Positions 9,291-17,879 of a stretch of 37,755 nucleotides of DNA are shown in pieces. Source of the DNA: Acidimicrobiales bacterium (lineage in GTDB: Bacteria; Actinomycetota; Acidimicrobiia; Acidimicrobiales; Iamiaceae); contig JAAZBK010000305.1 in assembly GCA_012513855.1 (NCBI GenBank), positions 1 through 37,755 of the forward strand, given 5' to 3'. The translations under genes were made by a program, and so were the position numbers. Numbering within the stretch: position 1 is the first letter of the stretch; each line of letters begins with the position of its first letter. The notes under the pieces are model-generated. The model saw nothing but the letters and a program-made list of their open reading frames with translations, did not search any database and was not told the DNA's origin.

Positions 9291-11279
9291 TCAGTCGTCG
9301 GTGGCGGTGGAAGCCGCCCGCGATCTGATCTCCTCGACCACGCCGGGGTCGGCGAGGGTGGTGGTGTCGCCCAGCTCGCGGCCCTCGGCCACGTCGCGCA
9401 GCAGGCGGCGCATGATCTTGCCCGAACGGGTCTTGGGCAGGTCGTCGGTGAAGATGATCAGCTTGGGCCGGCTGATGGCACCGATCTTGGTGGCCACGTG
9501 GGCCCGCAGCTCCTCACCCACGGCTTCGGCAGCCTCGACCCCGCCCTTGAGGGTCACGAACGCCACGATGGCCTGGCCGGTGGTGTCGTCCTTGGCGCCG
9601 ACCACCGCGGCCTCGGCCACCTTCGGGTTGTCGACCAGCGCCGACTCGACCTCGGTGGTGGAGATGCGGTGGCCCGACACGTTCATCACGTCGTCGACCC
9701 GACCCAGGACCCAGTAGTAGCCGTCGGCATCGAGCTTGGCGCCATCGCCCGCGAAGTACCGCCCCGGGTAGCGACTCCAATAGGTGTCGGCGTAGCGCTG
9801 GGGGTCGCCCCACACGCCCCGCAGCATCGACGGCCAGGGCTTGGTGAGCGTGAGGTAGCCACCGCCCTTCTCGATGGTCTCGCCGCTCTCGTCGACGAGT
9901 TCGGCGAAGATGCCGGGCAACGGGAACGTGGCCGAACCGGGCTTGGTGGTGGTGGCGCCCGGCAGCGGAGAGATCATGATGGCGCCGGTCTCGGTCTGCC
10001 ACCACGTGTCGACCACCGGGCAGCGGCCTCCGCCGATGGTCTCGTGGTACCACATCCAGGCTTCGGGGTTGATCGGCTCGCCCACCGAGCCGAGCAGCCG
10101 CAACGAGGAGAGGTCGTGCTTGGCCGGTTCGGCGTCGCCCCACTTCATGAAGGTTCGTATGGCGGTGGGCGCGGTGTAGAGGATGGTCACGCCGTACTTC
10201 TCCACCAGGTCCCAGAATCGGTCCTTGCCCGGCGTGTCGGGCGTGCCCTCGTACATCACCGAGGTGGCGGCGTTGGCGAGCGGGCCGTAGACGATGTAGC
10301 TGTGGCCGGTGACCCAGCCGATGTCGGCCGTGCACCAGTAGACGTCGGTGTCGGCGTGCAGGTCGAACACGTACTTGTGGGTGAACGCGCACTGGGTGAG
10401 GTAGCCGCCGGTGGTGTGCATGATGCCCTTCGGCTTGCCGGTGGTGCCCGAGGTGTAGAGCAGGTACAGCAGGTCCTCGCTGTCCATCTGCTCGGGCTCG
10501 CACCTGGCGTCGGCCGTGGCCATCAGCTCGTGGTACCAGTGGTCCCGTCCGTCGACCATGGCGACGTCGGCGCTCCCGCCCGACGACGAGATGCGATCCA
10601 CCACCACCACGTGGTCGATGCTCGGCGTGTCGGCGAGGGCGATGTCGGCCGTGGGCTTGAGGAGGCCCGGCTTGCCCCGGCGCCAGCCACCGTCGGCGGT
10701 GATCAGCACCTTGCACTCGGCGTCGTTGATGCGGTCGGCCAGGGAGTCGGCCGAGAAGCCGCCGAAGACCACCGAGTGGGGCGCACCGATCCGAGCGCAG
10801 GCCAGGAGCGACACCGGTAGCTCGGGGATCATCGGGAGGTAGATGGCCACCCGGTCGCCCTTGGTCACGCCCAGTCCCTTGAGGACGTTGGCGAACCGTT
10901 CGACCTCGCCCAGGAGGTCGGCGTAGGTGATGGTCCGGGTGTCGCCCGGTTCGCCCTCCCAGTGGAACGCGACCCGATCGCCCAGGCCCGCGGCCACGTG
11001 ACGATCGAGGCAGTTCTCGGCCACGTTGAGCCGCCCGCCGACGAACCACTTGGCGAACGGCGCCTGCCAGTCGAGCACGGTCTCCCAGTCGGCGGACCAC
11101 TGGAGCAGATCGGCCGCCTGCCGGGCCCAGAAGCCCTCGAAGTCGAGGTTGGCCTCGTCGTACATGGCGGTCGAGGTCACCAGCGCATCGGCGCTGAAGT
11201 GGGCAGGCGGCGGGAAGGTCCGGTCCTCCACGAGGTAGTCCTCGATGGTGGCTTCTCCCGGGTTGATCGCGTCGGTCAT
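9291..11279 (-). CDS. acs: Acetyl-CoA synthetase (AMP-forming)
   Basis: [97 protein letters not shown] motifs; start [10 protein letters not shown]. Confidence 0.96.
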   Translation of the reverse strand: MTDAINPGEATIEDYLVEDRTFPPPAHFSADALVTSTAMYDEANLDFEGFWARQAADLLQWSADWETVLDWQAPFAKWFVGGRLNVAENCLDRHVAAGLGDRVAFHWEGEPGDTRTITYADLLGEVERFANVLKGLGVTKGDRVAIYLPMIPELPVSLLACARIGAPHSVVFGGFSADSLADRINDAECKVLITADGGWRRGKPGLLKPTADIALADTPSIDHVVVVDRISSSGGSADVAMVDGRDHWYHELMATADARCEPEQMDSEDLLYLLYTSGTTGKPKGIMHTTGGYLTQCAFTHKYVFDLHADTDVYWCTADIGWVTGHSYIVYGPLANAATSVMYEGTPDTPGKDRFWDLVEKYGVTILYTAPTAIRTFMKWGDAEPAKHDLSSLRLLGSVGEPINPEAWMWYHETIGGGRCPVVDTWWQTETGAIMISPLPGATTTKPGSATFPLPGIFAELVDESGETIEKGGGYLTLTKPWPSMLRGVWGDPQRYADTYWSRYPGRYFAGDGAKLDADGYYWVLGRVDDVMNVSGHRISTTEVESALVDNPKVAEAAVVGAKDDTTGQAIVAFVTLKGGVEAAEAVGEELRAHVATKIGAISRPKLIIFTDDLPKTRSGKIMRRLLRDVAEGRELGDTTTLADPGVVEEIRSRAASTATDD

Positions 11280-11369
11280 CACAGCTCCCTTTCGGTGGTC
11301 GGTCCGCTCCCCTGCCTCCCGACCGGTCACCCTACCCATGCGCCACAGCACCTGTGGCAGGCTGCAGCC

Positions 11370-11885
11370 GTGCCTGAAGTGAACCCCACCGACGCGACCG
11401 ACGACCCCAACCGAGAGGTCCTGACCTGGGAGCGCTTCGGTGAGGCCACCCGCGAGCTCGCCGAGACGGTGGCGGGCGACGAGTGGCGGCCCGACCTCGT
11501 GGTGGCAGTGGCCCGGGGCGGACTCACCGTGGCTGGAGCGCTCTCGTACGCCCTGGGCGTGAAGAACTGCGGGGCGATCAACGTCGAGTTCTACACCGGC
11601 GTCGACGCCCGGCTCGACGTGCCGGTCGTCCTCCCTCCGAGCCTCGACCTCGTCGACGTGACGGGCCTCAACGTGCTGGTGGCCGACGACGTGGCCGACA
11701 CGGGGCACACGTTGCGGCTGGTGCGCGAGGTCCTGGCCCAGCACGTGGCCGAGGCCCGGACCGCCGTCCTGTACCACAAGCCCCAGTCGGTGATCGCGCC
11801 TGACTACGCGTGGAAGCGCACCGACGCCTGGATCAACTTCCCGTGGTCGACCCTGCCTCCCGTGGCCGGGCTGCCCCCTCGCTGA
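11370..11885 (+). CDS. Phosphoribosyltransferase family protein
   Basis: PRPP loop [45 protein letters not shown] start. Confidence 0.85.
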   Translation: MPEVNPTDATDDPNREVLTWERFGEATRELAETVAGDEWRPDLVVAVARGGLTVAGALSYALGVKNCGAINVEFYTGVDARLDVPVVLPPSLDLVDVTGLNVLVADDVADTGHTLRLVREVLAQHVAEARTAVLYHKPQSVIAPDYAWKRTDAWINFPWSTLPPVAGLPPR

Positions 11886-13518
11886 CCACGCGGATCTCGG
11901 CTTCCATCGCCACCACGCCGACCGGTTTGTAGGCGGCCGGGTCCGGCACCTTCACCAAGTCGACCCCCAGCTGACGCACCAGATCGAGCTGGGCCGGTTC
12001 CACCCCTGCGATGCCGGTGAGCGACCGGAGCCGCTGCACCAGTGCCACCGCGACCTCGATCAGATCGAGCCCGGATGCGGGGACGTCGGGCGCAGCGGGG
12101 ATCAGGAGCCGGGGATCGAACCAGACCTGGTCGGGCACCAGGTCGGCCAGGAGCCGCAGCGACCCCACCTCGGCCCCGAAGGAGTCGACCGCCAGGCCCA
12201 GTCCCTGCTCCCGCAGCGAAGCCAGGACCTGGTGCGCCGAACGGCCGCCTTCCAGGAGCCTCGCCTCGGGCAGGGCGAACGTGACCGACCCCGGCGAGAG
12301 CCCAGCGTCGGCTGCGGCCCGGCCTAGCCAGTTCACGGCGGAGCCGACGCCCAGGGGGAAGTCGGGCAGGTGGATCAGGTAGCGGTCGGGCTGTCCGACG
12401 CTGCGCCTCGAGTGACGCTCCGCCATCTCCAGCATGCGGACCAGCGCGCCGAGGGTGACCGGCAGCTCGGCGCCACGCAGGGTCACGTCGTGCAACACCA
12501 CCTCGCCGCCGTCGGCGAGCGTGACCGGATGGGCCCACAGCTCGAAGCCGCGCTCCTCCACCACGCGGTGGGGCGGCCAGGCGTCGGCCACCGAGCCCTC
12601 GTCGGAGCGAGGGCCAGACGTTCCGTTGAGCTGCGCTCTCGCCCGCGACTTGTTGGCGTACATGGCGACGTCGGCCTCGATCATGAGGTCGTGCACCCGC
12701 CGATCGGGGTCGGGGCCGGGGCAGCCGACGGCCCAACCTGCCGACAGCCGGATCTCGGGTGCGTTGGCTCCCACCACCACCCGACCGGTGGCGGCGACGA
12801 TGCGGGCGCAGCTCTCCGACGCGGCCTCGCGGGTGTTGGCGCGAAGGAACACCGCGAACTCGTCGCCCGACAGTCGAGCGGCTGCCGCCCCGGCGGGGGC
12901 CGCTCCCACGAGGGCGGAGGCCACCGCCGACAGGGCGGCATCTCCTGTGGCGTGTCCGAAGGTGTCGTTGACGGCCTTGAACCCGTCGACGTCGAGGAGG
13001 ACCAGCCCCACCGCGGCATCGGCTTCGTCGTGATCTCCGACGCCGTCGTGTCCAGCGGCGGATTCGGTCATGGCCGAGCGCAGCTCCCTCCGGAAGCGCC
13101 TGCGGTTCCAGAGGCCGGTGAGCTCGTCGTGATCTGCGGCCCGGGTCAGTTCGACGTTGGCGAGGTGCTCGGCCGAGCGGTCCTCGACCTGGATGATCAG
13201 GTAGGGCTGGCCGTCGTCGGGGACGACCTTCGCCACCGACTGACGCCACCAGACCGGATCGATGAGATCACCGAGCCTGCTCTCGATCACTGCACGGTGG
13301 TGGCCGGCCAGCGCCTCGACGATGGCCTTGAAGTCGTTCCTGGTCCCGCCCAACGGGCTGGGCCAGGCCAAGCCGACGAGCATCTCCGGGTCCACCCCCA
13401 GGCGCTGGGCGAGGGCCCGGTTGGCCACGAGCACGGTGCCGTCGTCGGCGTCGATCATGGCCATGGCCGCCGGCGCACGGTCGAAGGCCTCGGCGGCCGA
13501 CCAGGGTTGGGATGACAT
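11833..13518 (-). CDS. PAS-GGDEF protein with degenerate EAL-like C-terminal domain
   Basis: PAS-like N-terminus; [18 protein letters not shown]...[23 protein letters not shown]...[12 protein letters not shown]-terminal [28 protein letters not shown] aligned by eye to DDFGTGYSSLxYLxxLPxDxLKID. Confidence 0.88.
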   Translation of the reverse strand: MSSQPWSAAEAFDRAPAAMAMIDADDGTVLVANRALAQRLGVDPEMLVGLAWPSPLGGTRNDFKAIVEALAGHHRAVIESRLGDLIDPVWWRQSVAKVVPDDGQPYLIIQVEDRSAEHLANVELTRAADHDELTGLWNRRRFRRELRSAMTESAAGHDGVGDHDEADAAVGLVLLDVDGFKAVNDTFGHATGDAALSAVASALVGAAPAGAAAARLSGDEFAVFLRANTREAASESCARIVAATGRVVVGANAPEIRLSAGWAVGCPGPDPDRRVHDLMIEADVAMYANKSRARAQLNGTSGPRSDEGSVADAWPPHRVVEERGFELWAHPVTLADGGEVVLHDVTLRGAELPVTLGALVRMLEMAERHSRRSVGQPDRYLIHLPDFPLGVGSAVNWLGRAAADAGLSPGSVTFALPEARLLEGGRSAHQVLASLREQGLGLAVDSFGAEVGSLRLLADLVPDQVWFDPRLLIPAAPDVPASGLDLIEVAVALVQRLRSLTGIAGVEPAQLDLVRQLGVDLVKVPDPAAYKPVGVVAMEAEIRVVSEGAARPREAGSTTGS

Positions 13519-13669
13519 GGTGCTACCCGTACCGTCCTGGGCTGTTCCCCCGCTTCGGACACCCCGATTCTGCCCGACCGAGCGGCAAGTGGCGAGCGTT
13601 GTGCTGCGAGAACGACGCGCTTCACCGAGCGTGACCGGAGGTCGTCTCCGCTACCAGCCGCCGGGACCG

Positions 13670-14776
13670 TCAGCGTGGCGTGACGATCCACTCCATGACG
13701 CGGAAGGCACCCAAGCCGGTGGCATCGGTCAGGGCCTCGGCCTCGACGACCCGGCTCCGCCCCGCCAGGGCTTCGAGCCCGCCGCCGAACCCAACATCGG
13801 CCCAGCGGCGCCTTCCCTCTTCCACCAGCTGGTCGAGCCCGTGCTCCCGAAGGAAGGTGGCCTGGCTGATGTCGCGGTCGGGGGTCCTCACCAGCGAGAG
13901 CTGGTCGACCGCCACCTCGCAGGTGATGTCGCAGGACCCGGGGCGGTCGAGCGGTGAGCTCGCCCGCTCGTGGCCCGCGTAGGTCCGCAACCAGGAACGG
14001 CTTGGCCGGCGGGCCATGTCGTCGCTGGTGGTGGCGTAGTCGATCGCCACCACCCGCCCGCCGCTGCCGCCTTCGACGAGGTCGAGGACGGCGGCCAACC
14101 ACGCGGCGGCGTCGGCCTGGACCGGGATCCTCGACCCGACCCGGGCCGAGGGAGCACGCTCGTGGCACCACCGGGACCTCAACGCGTCGAGCGGTGCGGT
14201 CACCTCGACCAGAGACCGGGTTCCCGCGTCGACTCCCACCCTGACCTCGGACCAGCCGCCGGGGGTCAGCTCGGCGAGGCCGAACGGCAGGTTGTCGAGG
14301 AGCTCGTTCGCCAGGACCACCACCGGGCCGCCGCCGAGGTCGGACGCCGCTGGCAGTTCCGGGCGGGAGGTCACCTCAGCCGGATGGCTCTCCCGCTGGA
14401 CCCGACCCGGCTCCACCAGGATCACGTCGAGGGCACCGACGCACGCGGGTTCAGCGGCCAGGAGGGTACGCGCCAGGGTGCCCGGGCCGGCGCCGGCCTC
14501 GACCAGCACCAGTCGATCGGGGCGACCAGACTCCACCCACCAGCGGTCCAGCGCCCTGGCCAGGACCGCTCCGAACAGCGGGCCGACCTCGGGGCTGGTG
14601 AGGAAGTCCCGCCGCCGGCCGGCGCCGCCACCGCGCATGTAGAAGCCGAGATCCGGGGTGTACAGCGCGTGGGCGACGTACTCGTCGAAGCCGATGGTCC
14701 CGACGGTCGAGATGTGGTCGACCAGAGCGCGCTCCAGCGCCCCTGGCCCCTGGGTGCGGGGGTCTCCCGCCACCAC
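13670..14776 (-). CDS. SAM-dependent methyltransferase, MidA/NDUFAF7 family
   Basis: TIGFDEYVAHALYTPDLGFYMRG...RRDFLTSPEVGPLFGAVLARAL...LVEAGAGPGTLARTLL...VVLANELLDNLPFGL. Confidence 0.9.
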   Translation of the reverse strand: MVAGDPRTQGPGALERALVDHISTVGTIGFDEYVAHALYTPDLGFYMRGGGAGRRRDFLTSPEVGPLFGAVLARALDRWWVESGRPDRLVLVEAGAGPGTLARTLLAAEPACVGALDVILVEPGRVQRESHPAEVTSRPELPAASDLGGGPVVVLANELLDNLPFGLAELTPGGWSEVRVGVDAGTRSLVEVTAPLDALRSRWCHERAPSARVGSRIPVQADAAAWLAAVLDLVEGGSGGRVVAIDYATTSDDMARRPSRSWLRTYAGHERASSPLDRPGSCDITCEVAVDQLSLVRTPDRDISQATFLREHGLDQLVEEGRRRWADVGFGGGLEALAGRSRVVEAEALTDATGLGAFRVMEWIVTPR

Positions 14777-16303
14777 CTACTCGCCCAGGGAGAGGGCGAA
14801 GGTGGCGTGGTCGGCGAGGTCGCCCACCAGGCCGGGCAGGAAGCCCACCACCAGGGTGGCCACCACCGTGATGCCGACCGCGGCCACGAGGGCCGGGGGC
14901 ACCCTCACCGGGGTGGTGTCGCCGTCGGGCACGTCGTCCATGAACATGGTCCGCATCACGCCCAGGTAGTAGCCGAGGCTGATGACCGAGTTCACGGCCA
15001 TGGCCACACCGGCCGCGTAGCCGAGGGTGGTGTCGGCCTTGACCACTGCGGTGAACAGCTGGAACTTGGCGAACCAGCCGACCGCGGGCGGGATCCCGCC
15101 CAGGGCGAAGAGGAACACGGCCATCGACACCGCCAGCGCGGGGGCGTACGTGAACAGCCCGCCCCAGCTGGCGATCTCGCCGCTGCCCGTCCGCCGGCTG
15201 ACGGAGATGATCACGGCGAAGGCACCGAGGTTCACCACCGTGTAAACGAGGAGGTACATGACCATCGACGACAGGATCTGATCCGCGGTATCGGCCGATC
15301 CGGCCCCGATCACCGAGAGCGGCACCAGGATGAAGCCGGCCTGAGCCACCGAGGAGTAGGCGAACATCCGCACGATGTTCGTCTGGCGCAGGGCGATCAT
15401 GTTGCCCACGGTCATGGTGGCGACCGCCAGGACGAACATGAACGGGCGCACCACGTCGGCCCGGCCGAAGAAGCCGAGGAACACGAGTTGGAGGATCGCC
15501 ACGAAGCCAGCCGACTTCGAGGCCACCGACAGGAAGGCCGTGACCGGGGTGGGAGCGCCCTCGTAGGTGTCGGGCGCCCAGTTGTGGAAGGGAACGGCCG
15601 AGACCTTGAACAGGAAGCCGACCAGGGTGAACAGGATTCCCACCACCGCCACGGGCTCCTGGCCGAAGTCGCCGCCGATGTGGGCGCCGATCTCGGAGAG
15701 GAGCGTGGAGCCGGTGCCGCCGTAGATGAGCGACATGCCGTAGAGCATGACGCCGGTGGCGAACACACCGATCAGGTAGTACTTCATGCCGGCCTCGATG
15801 CCGGTCTGGGCGCGCTTGCGCCAGGCGGCGAGCATGTAGGTGGGGATCGAGAGCATCTCGAACGCCACGAAGATGGTGATCAGGTCTCGCGCCGACGAGA
15901 TGGTCATCATCCCGAAGATCGACGCGAGCAGGAGCAGGTAGTACTCGCCCTCGTGGTAGTCGCCCTCGGCGATCTGGTTCGACGAGACCAGGACCGTGAC
16001 GTAGCCGGCCACCAGGAACAGCGCCTTGAGCACCAGCGAGAAGTCGTCGACCACGAACCCGCCACCGAACAGGGAGGCGGGGTCGCCGTCGCGCACGGCC
16101 AGGGTGAGCAGCGGCACGATGGCACCGAGCAGACCGATGCCGGCGAACGACGAGGCGGTCCAGCGGCTGTGCTCCTCGGTGAACACATCGACCAGCAGCA
16201 CCACCACGAACGTCGCCAGCACGACGAGCTCGGGCGCGAGCGCGTGCCAGTCGATGTCGGGGCGGACGAAGCCCTCGGCAGCGGCGAAGATGGTGGCGAG
16301 CAA
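14777..16303 (-). CDS. nuoN: NADH-quinone oxidoreductase subunit N
   Basis: NuoN-type antiporter-like membrane protein in operon order; FLFKVSAVPFHNWAPDTYEGAPTPVTAFLSVASKSAGF; TTG start. Confidence 0.95.
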   Translation of the reverse strand: MLATIFAAAEGFVRPDIDWHALAPELVVLATFVVVLLVDVFTEEHSRWTASSFAGIGLLGAIVPLLTLAVRDGDPASLFGGGFVVDDFSLVLKALFLVAGYVTVLVSSNQIAEGDYHEGEYYLLLLASIFGMMTISSARDLITIFVAFEMLSIPTYMLAAWRKRAQTGIEAGMKYYLIGVFATGVMLYGMSLIYGGTGSTLLSEIGAHIGGDFGQEPVAVVGILFTLVGFLFKVSAVPFHNWAPDTYEGAPTPVTAFLSVASKSAGFVAILQLVFLGFFGRADVVRPFMFVLAVATMTVGNMIALRQTNIVRMFAYSSVAQAGFILVPLSVIGAGSADTADQILSSMVMYLLVYTVVNLGAFAVIISVSRRTGSGEIASWGGLFTYAPALAVSMAVFLFALGGIPPAVGWFAKFQLFTAVVKADTTLGYAAGVAMAVNSVISLGYYLGVMRTMFMDDVPDGDTTPVRVPPALVAAVGITVVATLVVGFLPGLVGDLADHATFALSLGE

Positions 16304-16306
16304 GGG

Positions 16307-17860
16307 TCAGCCCCCCGCGAAGGCGGCGAGGCTCTGCACCACCGCAGCGTCGGTGATCTGGAACAGGAGCTGCGGGTAGACGCCGAGCACCACGATGAAC
16401 ACGACCATCGGCACCCAGGCGATGTAGTCGGTGAGGTGCATGTCGTGGATGTGCTCGTTCTCGAACTCCTCGGTGGGGGTGCCGAAGGCGACCCGCTGGA
16501 GCAGCCAGAGGAGGTAGCCGGCGGCGAACACGGTGCCGAGGGCGCCGACCACCATGTAGAAGCGGAAGAGCGGCTCGCTCAGGCCACCACCGGGCGAGTA
16601 GGCGGCCAGCAGGGCCGGGAACTCTCCCCAGAAGCCGGCGAGACCGGGCAGGCCCAGCGAGGCCATGCAGCTGAAGGCGAGGAGCCAGCCGAGGCGAGGC
16701 GCCTTGATGAGCAGGCCGCTGAGGCGCTTGATCTCGAGGGTGTGGTAGCGCTCCTTCACCGAGCCGGCGATGAAGAACAGCATGCCGGTGATGAGACCGT
16801 GGGCCACCATGCCGAAGATGGCGGCGCTGGTGCCCTCGGGGGTGAGGGTGGCGATGCCGAGCATCGTGTAGCCCATGTGGGCCACCGACGAGAACGCGAT
16901 CAGGCGCTTCATGTCGGTCTGGGCCAGGCAGCCGAGGGCGCCGTAGATGATGCCGATCACGGCGAGACCGCCGATGATGGGCGCCCACCACTTGGCTCCC
17001 TCGGGGAGGATCGGGATGGCGATGCGGACGAAGCCGTAGGTTCCGAGCTTCAGCAGCACCGCAGCCAGGATCACCGAGCCCTGGGTGGGGGCCTGGGTGT
17101 GGGCGTCGGGCAGCCAGGTGTGGAACGGGAACATCGGCACCTTGATGCCGAAGCCCATGAAGAAGCCGCCGAAGATCAAGATGGCCGTGGTCTCGGTGAG
17201 CCCGGCTCCTCCCCACTTCGAGAGCTCGATCATCGAGAAGGTGTGGCGCATCTCGCCGCCGACGCTGACCTCGGGCGAGAGGAAGTAGGTGGCCAGGATG
17301 GCCACGATCATCAGCGCCGAGCCGAACGCGGTGTAGAGGAAGAACTTGAGCGAGGCGTACTTGCGCTGCTCGCCGCCCCACACGCCGATCATGAAGTACA
17401 TCGGCAGGAGAACGAACTCGAAGAAGACGAAGAACAGCAGGAGGTCCTGGGCCACGAAGCAGCCCACCATGCCCGTCTCGAGGATCAGGGTGAGGATGAG
17501 GAACGCTTTGGGGTTGTGCGGTTCGGGGAAGTGGTCCCACGAGTACACGATCACCAGGGGCACCACGAACACCGTCAGGGCGATGAGCGGCAGGGAGATG
17601 CCGTCGATGCCCATGATGTAGCGGCTGTTGATGACCTCGATCCAGGTCTTGTCTTGGAAGAACTGCAGCTTCTCGCTGGCGTCGTAGTCGAAGTTCGCCA
17701 GCAGGGCGACCCCGACACCGAGCACCACGAGGCTGGTGGCCAGCGCCACCACCTTGTGCAGGGTCTCCTCCGACTTCGGGATCGCCAGCATCACCAGCGC
17801 TCCCACCAGCGGTAGGAACACGACGGCGGTGGCACCCCAGCCGTTGAGCAGGTCCTTCAC
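16307..17860 (-). CDS. nuoM: NADH-quinone oxidoreductase subunit M
   Basis: GIKVPMFPFHTWLPDAHTQAPTQGSVILAAVLLKLGTYGF; SSVAHMGYTMLGI. Confidence 0.96.
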   Translation of the reverse strand: MKDLLNGWGATAVVFLPLVGALVMLAIPKSEETLHKVVALATSLVVLGVGVALLANFDYDASEKLQFFQDKTWIEVINSRYIMGIDGISLPLIALTVFVVPLVIVYSWDHFPEPHNPKAFLILTLILETGMVGCFVAQDLLLFFVFFEFVLLPMYFMIGVWGGEQRKYASLKFFLYTAFGSALMIVAILATYFLSPEVSVGGEMRHTFSMIELSKWGGAGLTETTAILIFGGFFMGFGIKVPMFPFHTWLPDAHTQAPTQGSVILAAVLLKLGTYGFVRIAIPILPEGAKWWAPIIGGLAVIGIIYGALGCLAQTDMKRLIAFSSVAHMGYTMLGIATLTPEGTSAAIFGMVAHGLITGMLFFIAGSVKERYHTLEIKRLSGLLIKAPRLGWLLAFSCMASLGLPGLAGFWGEFPALLAAYSPGGGLSEPLFRFYMVVGALGTVFAAGYLLWLLQRVAFGTPTEEFENEHIHDMHLTDYIAWVPMVVFIVVLGVYPQLLFQITDAAVVQSLAAFAGG

Positions 17861-17879
17861 GGTTTCGACTCCCTCGTCC

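Noticed and set aside
14451-17540. 1029-aa minus-strand ORF rich in Arg/His/Pro
   Set aside because: Out-of-frame shadow of nuoM/nuoN; no motif support
13970-17815. 1281-aa plus-strand ORF
   Set aside because: Antisense to midA/nuoN/nuoM, all with clear family motifs; the translation is His/Glu/Asp/Gly-rich low complexity typical of antisense frames in high-GC DNA
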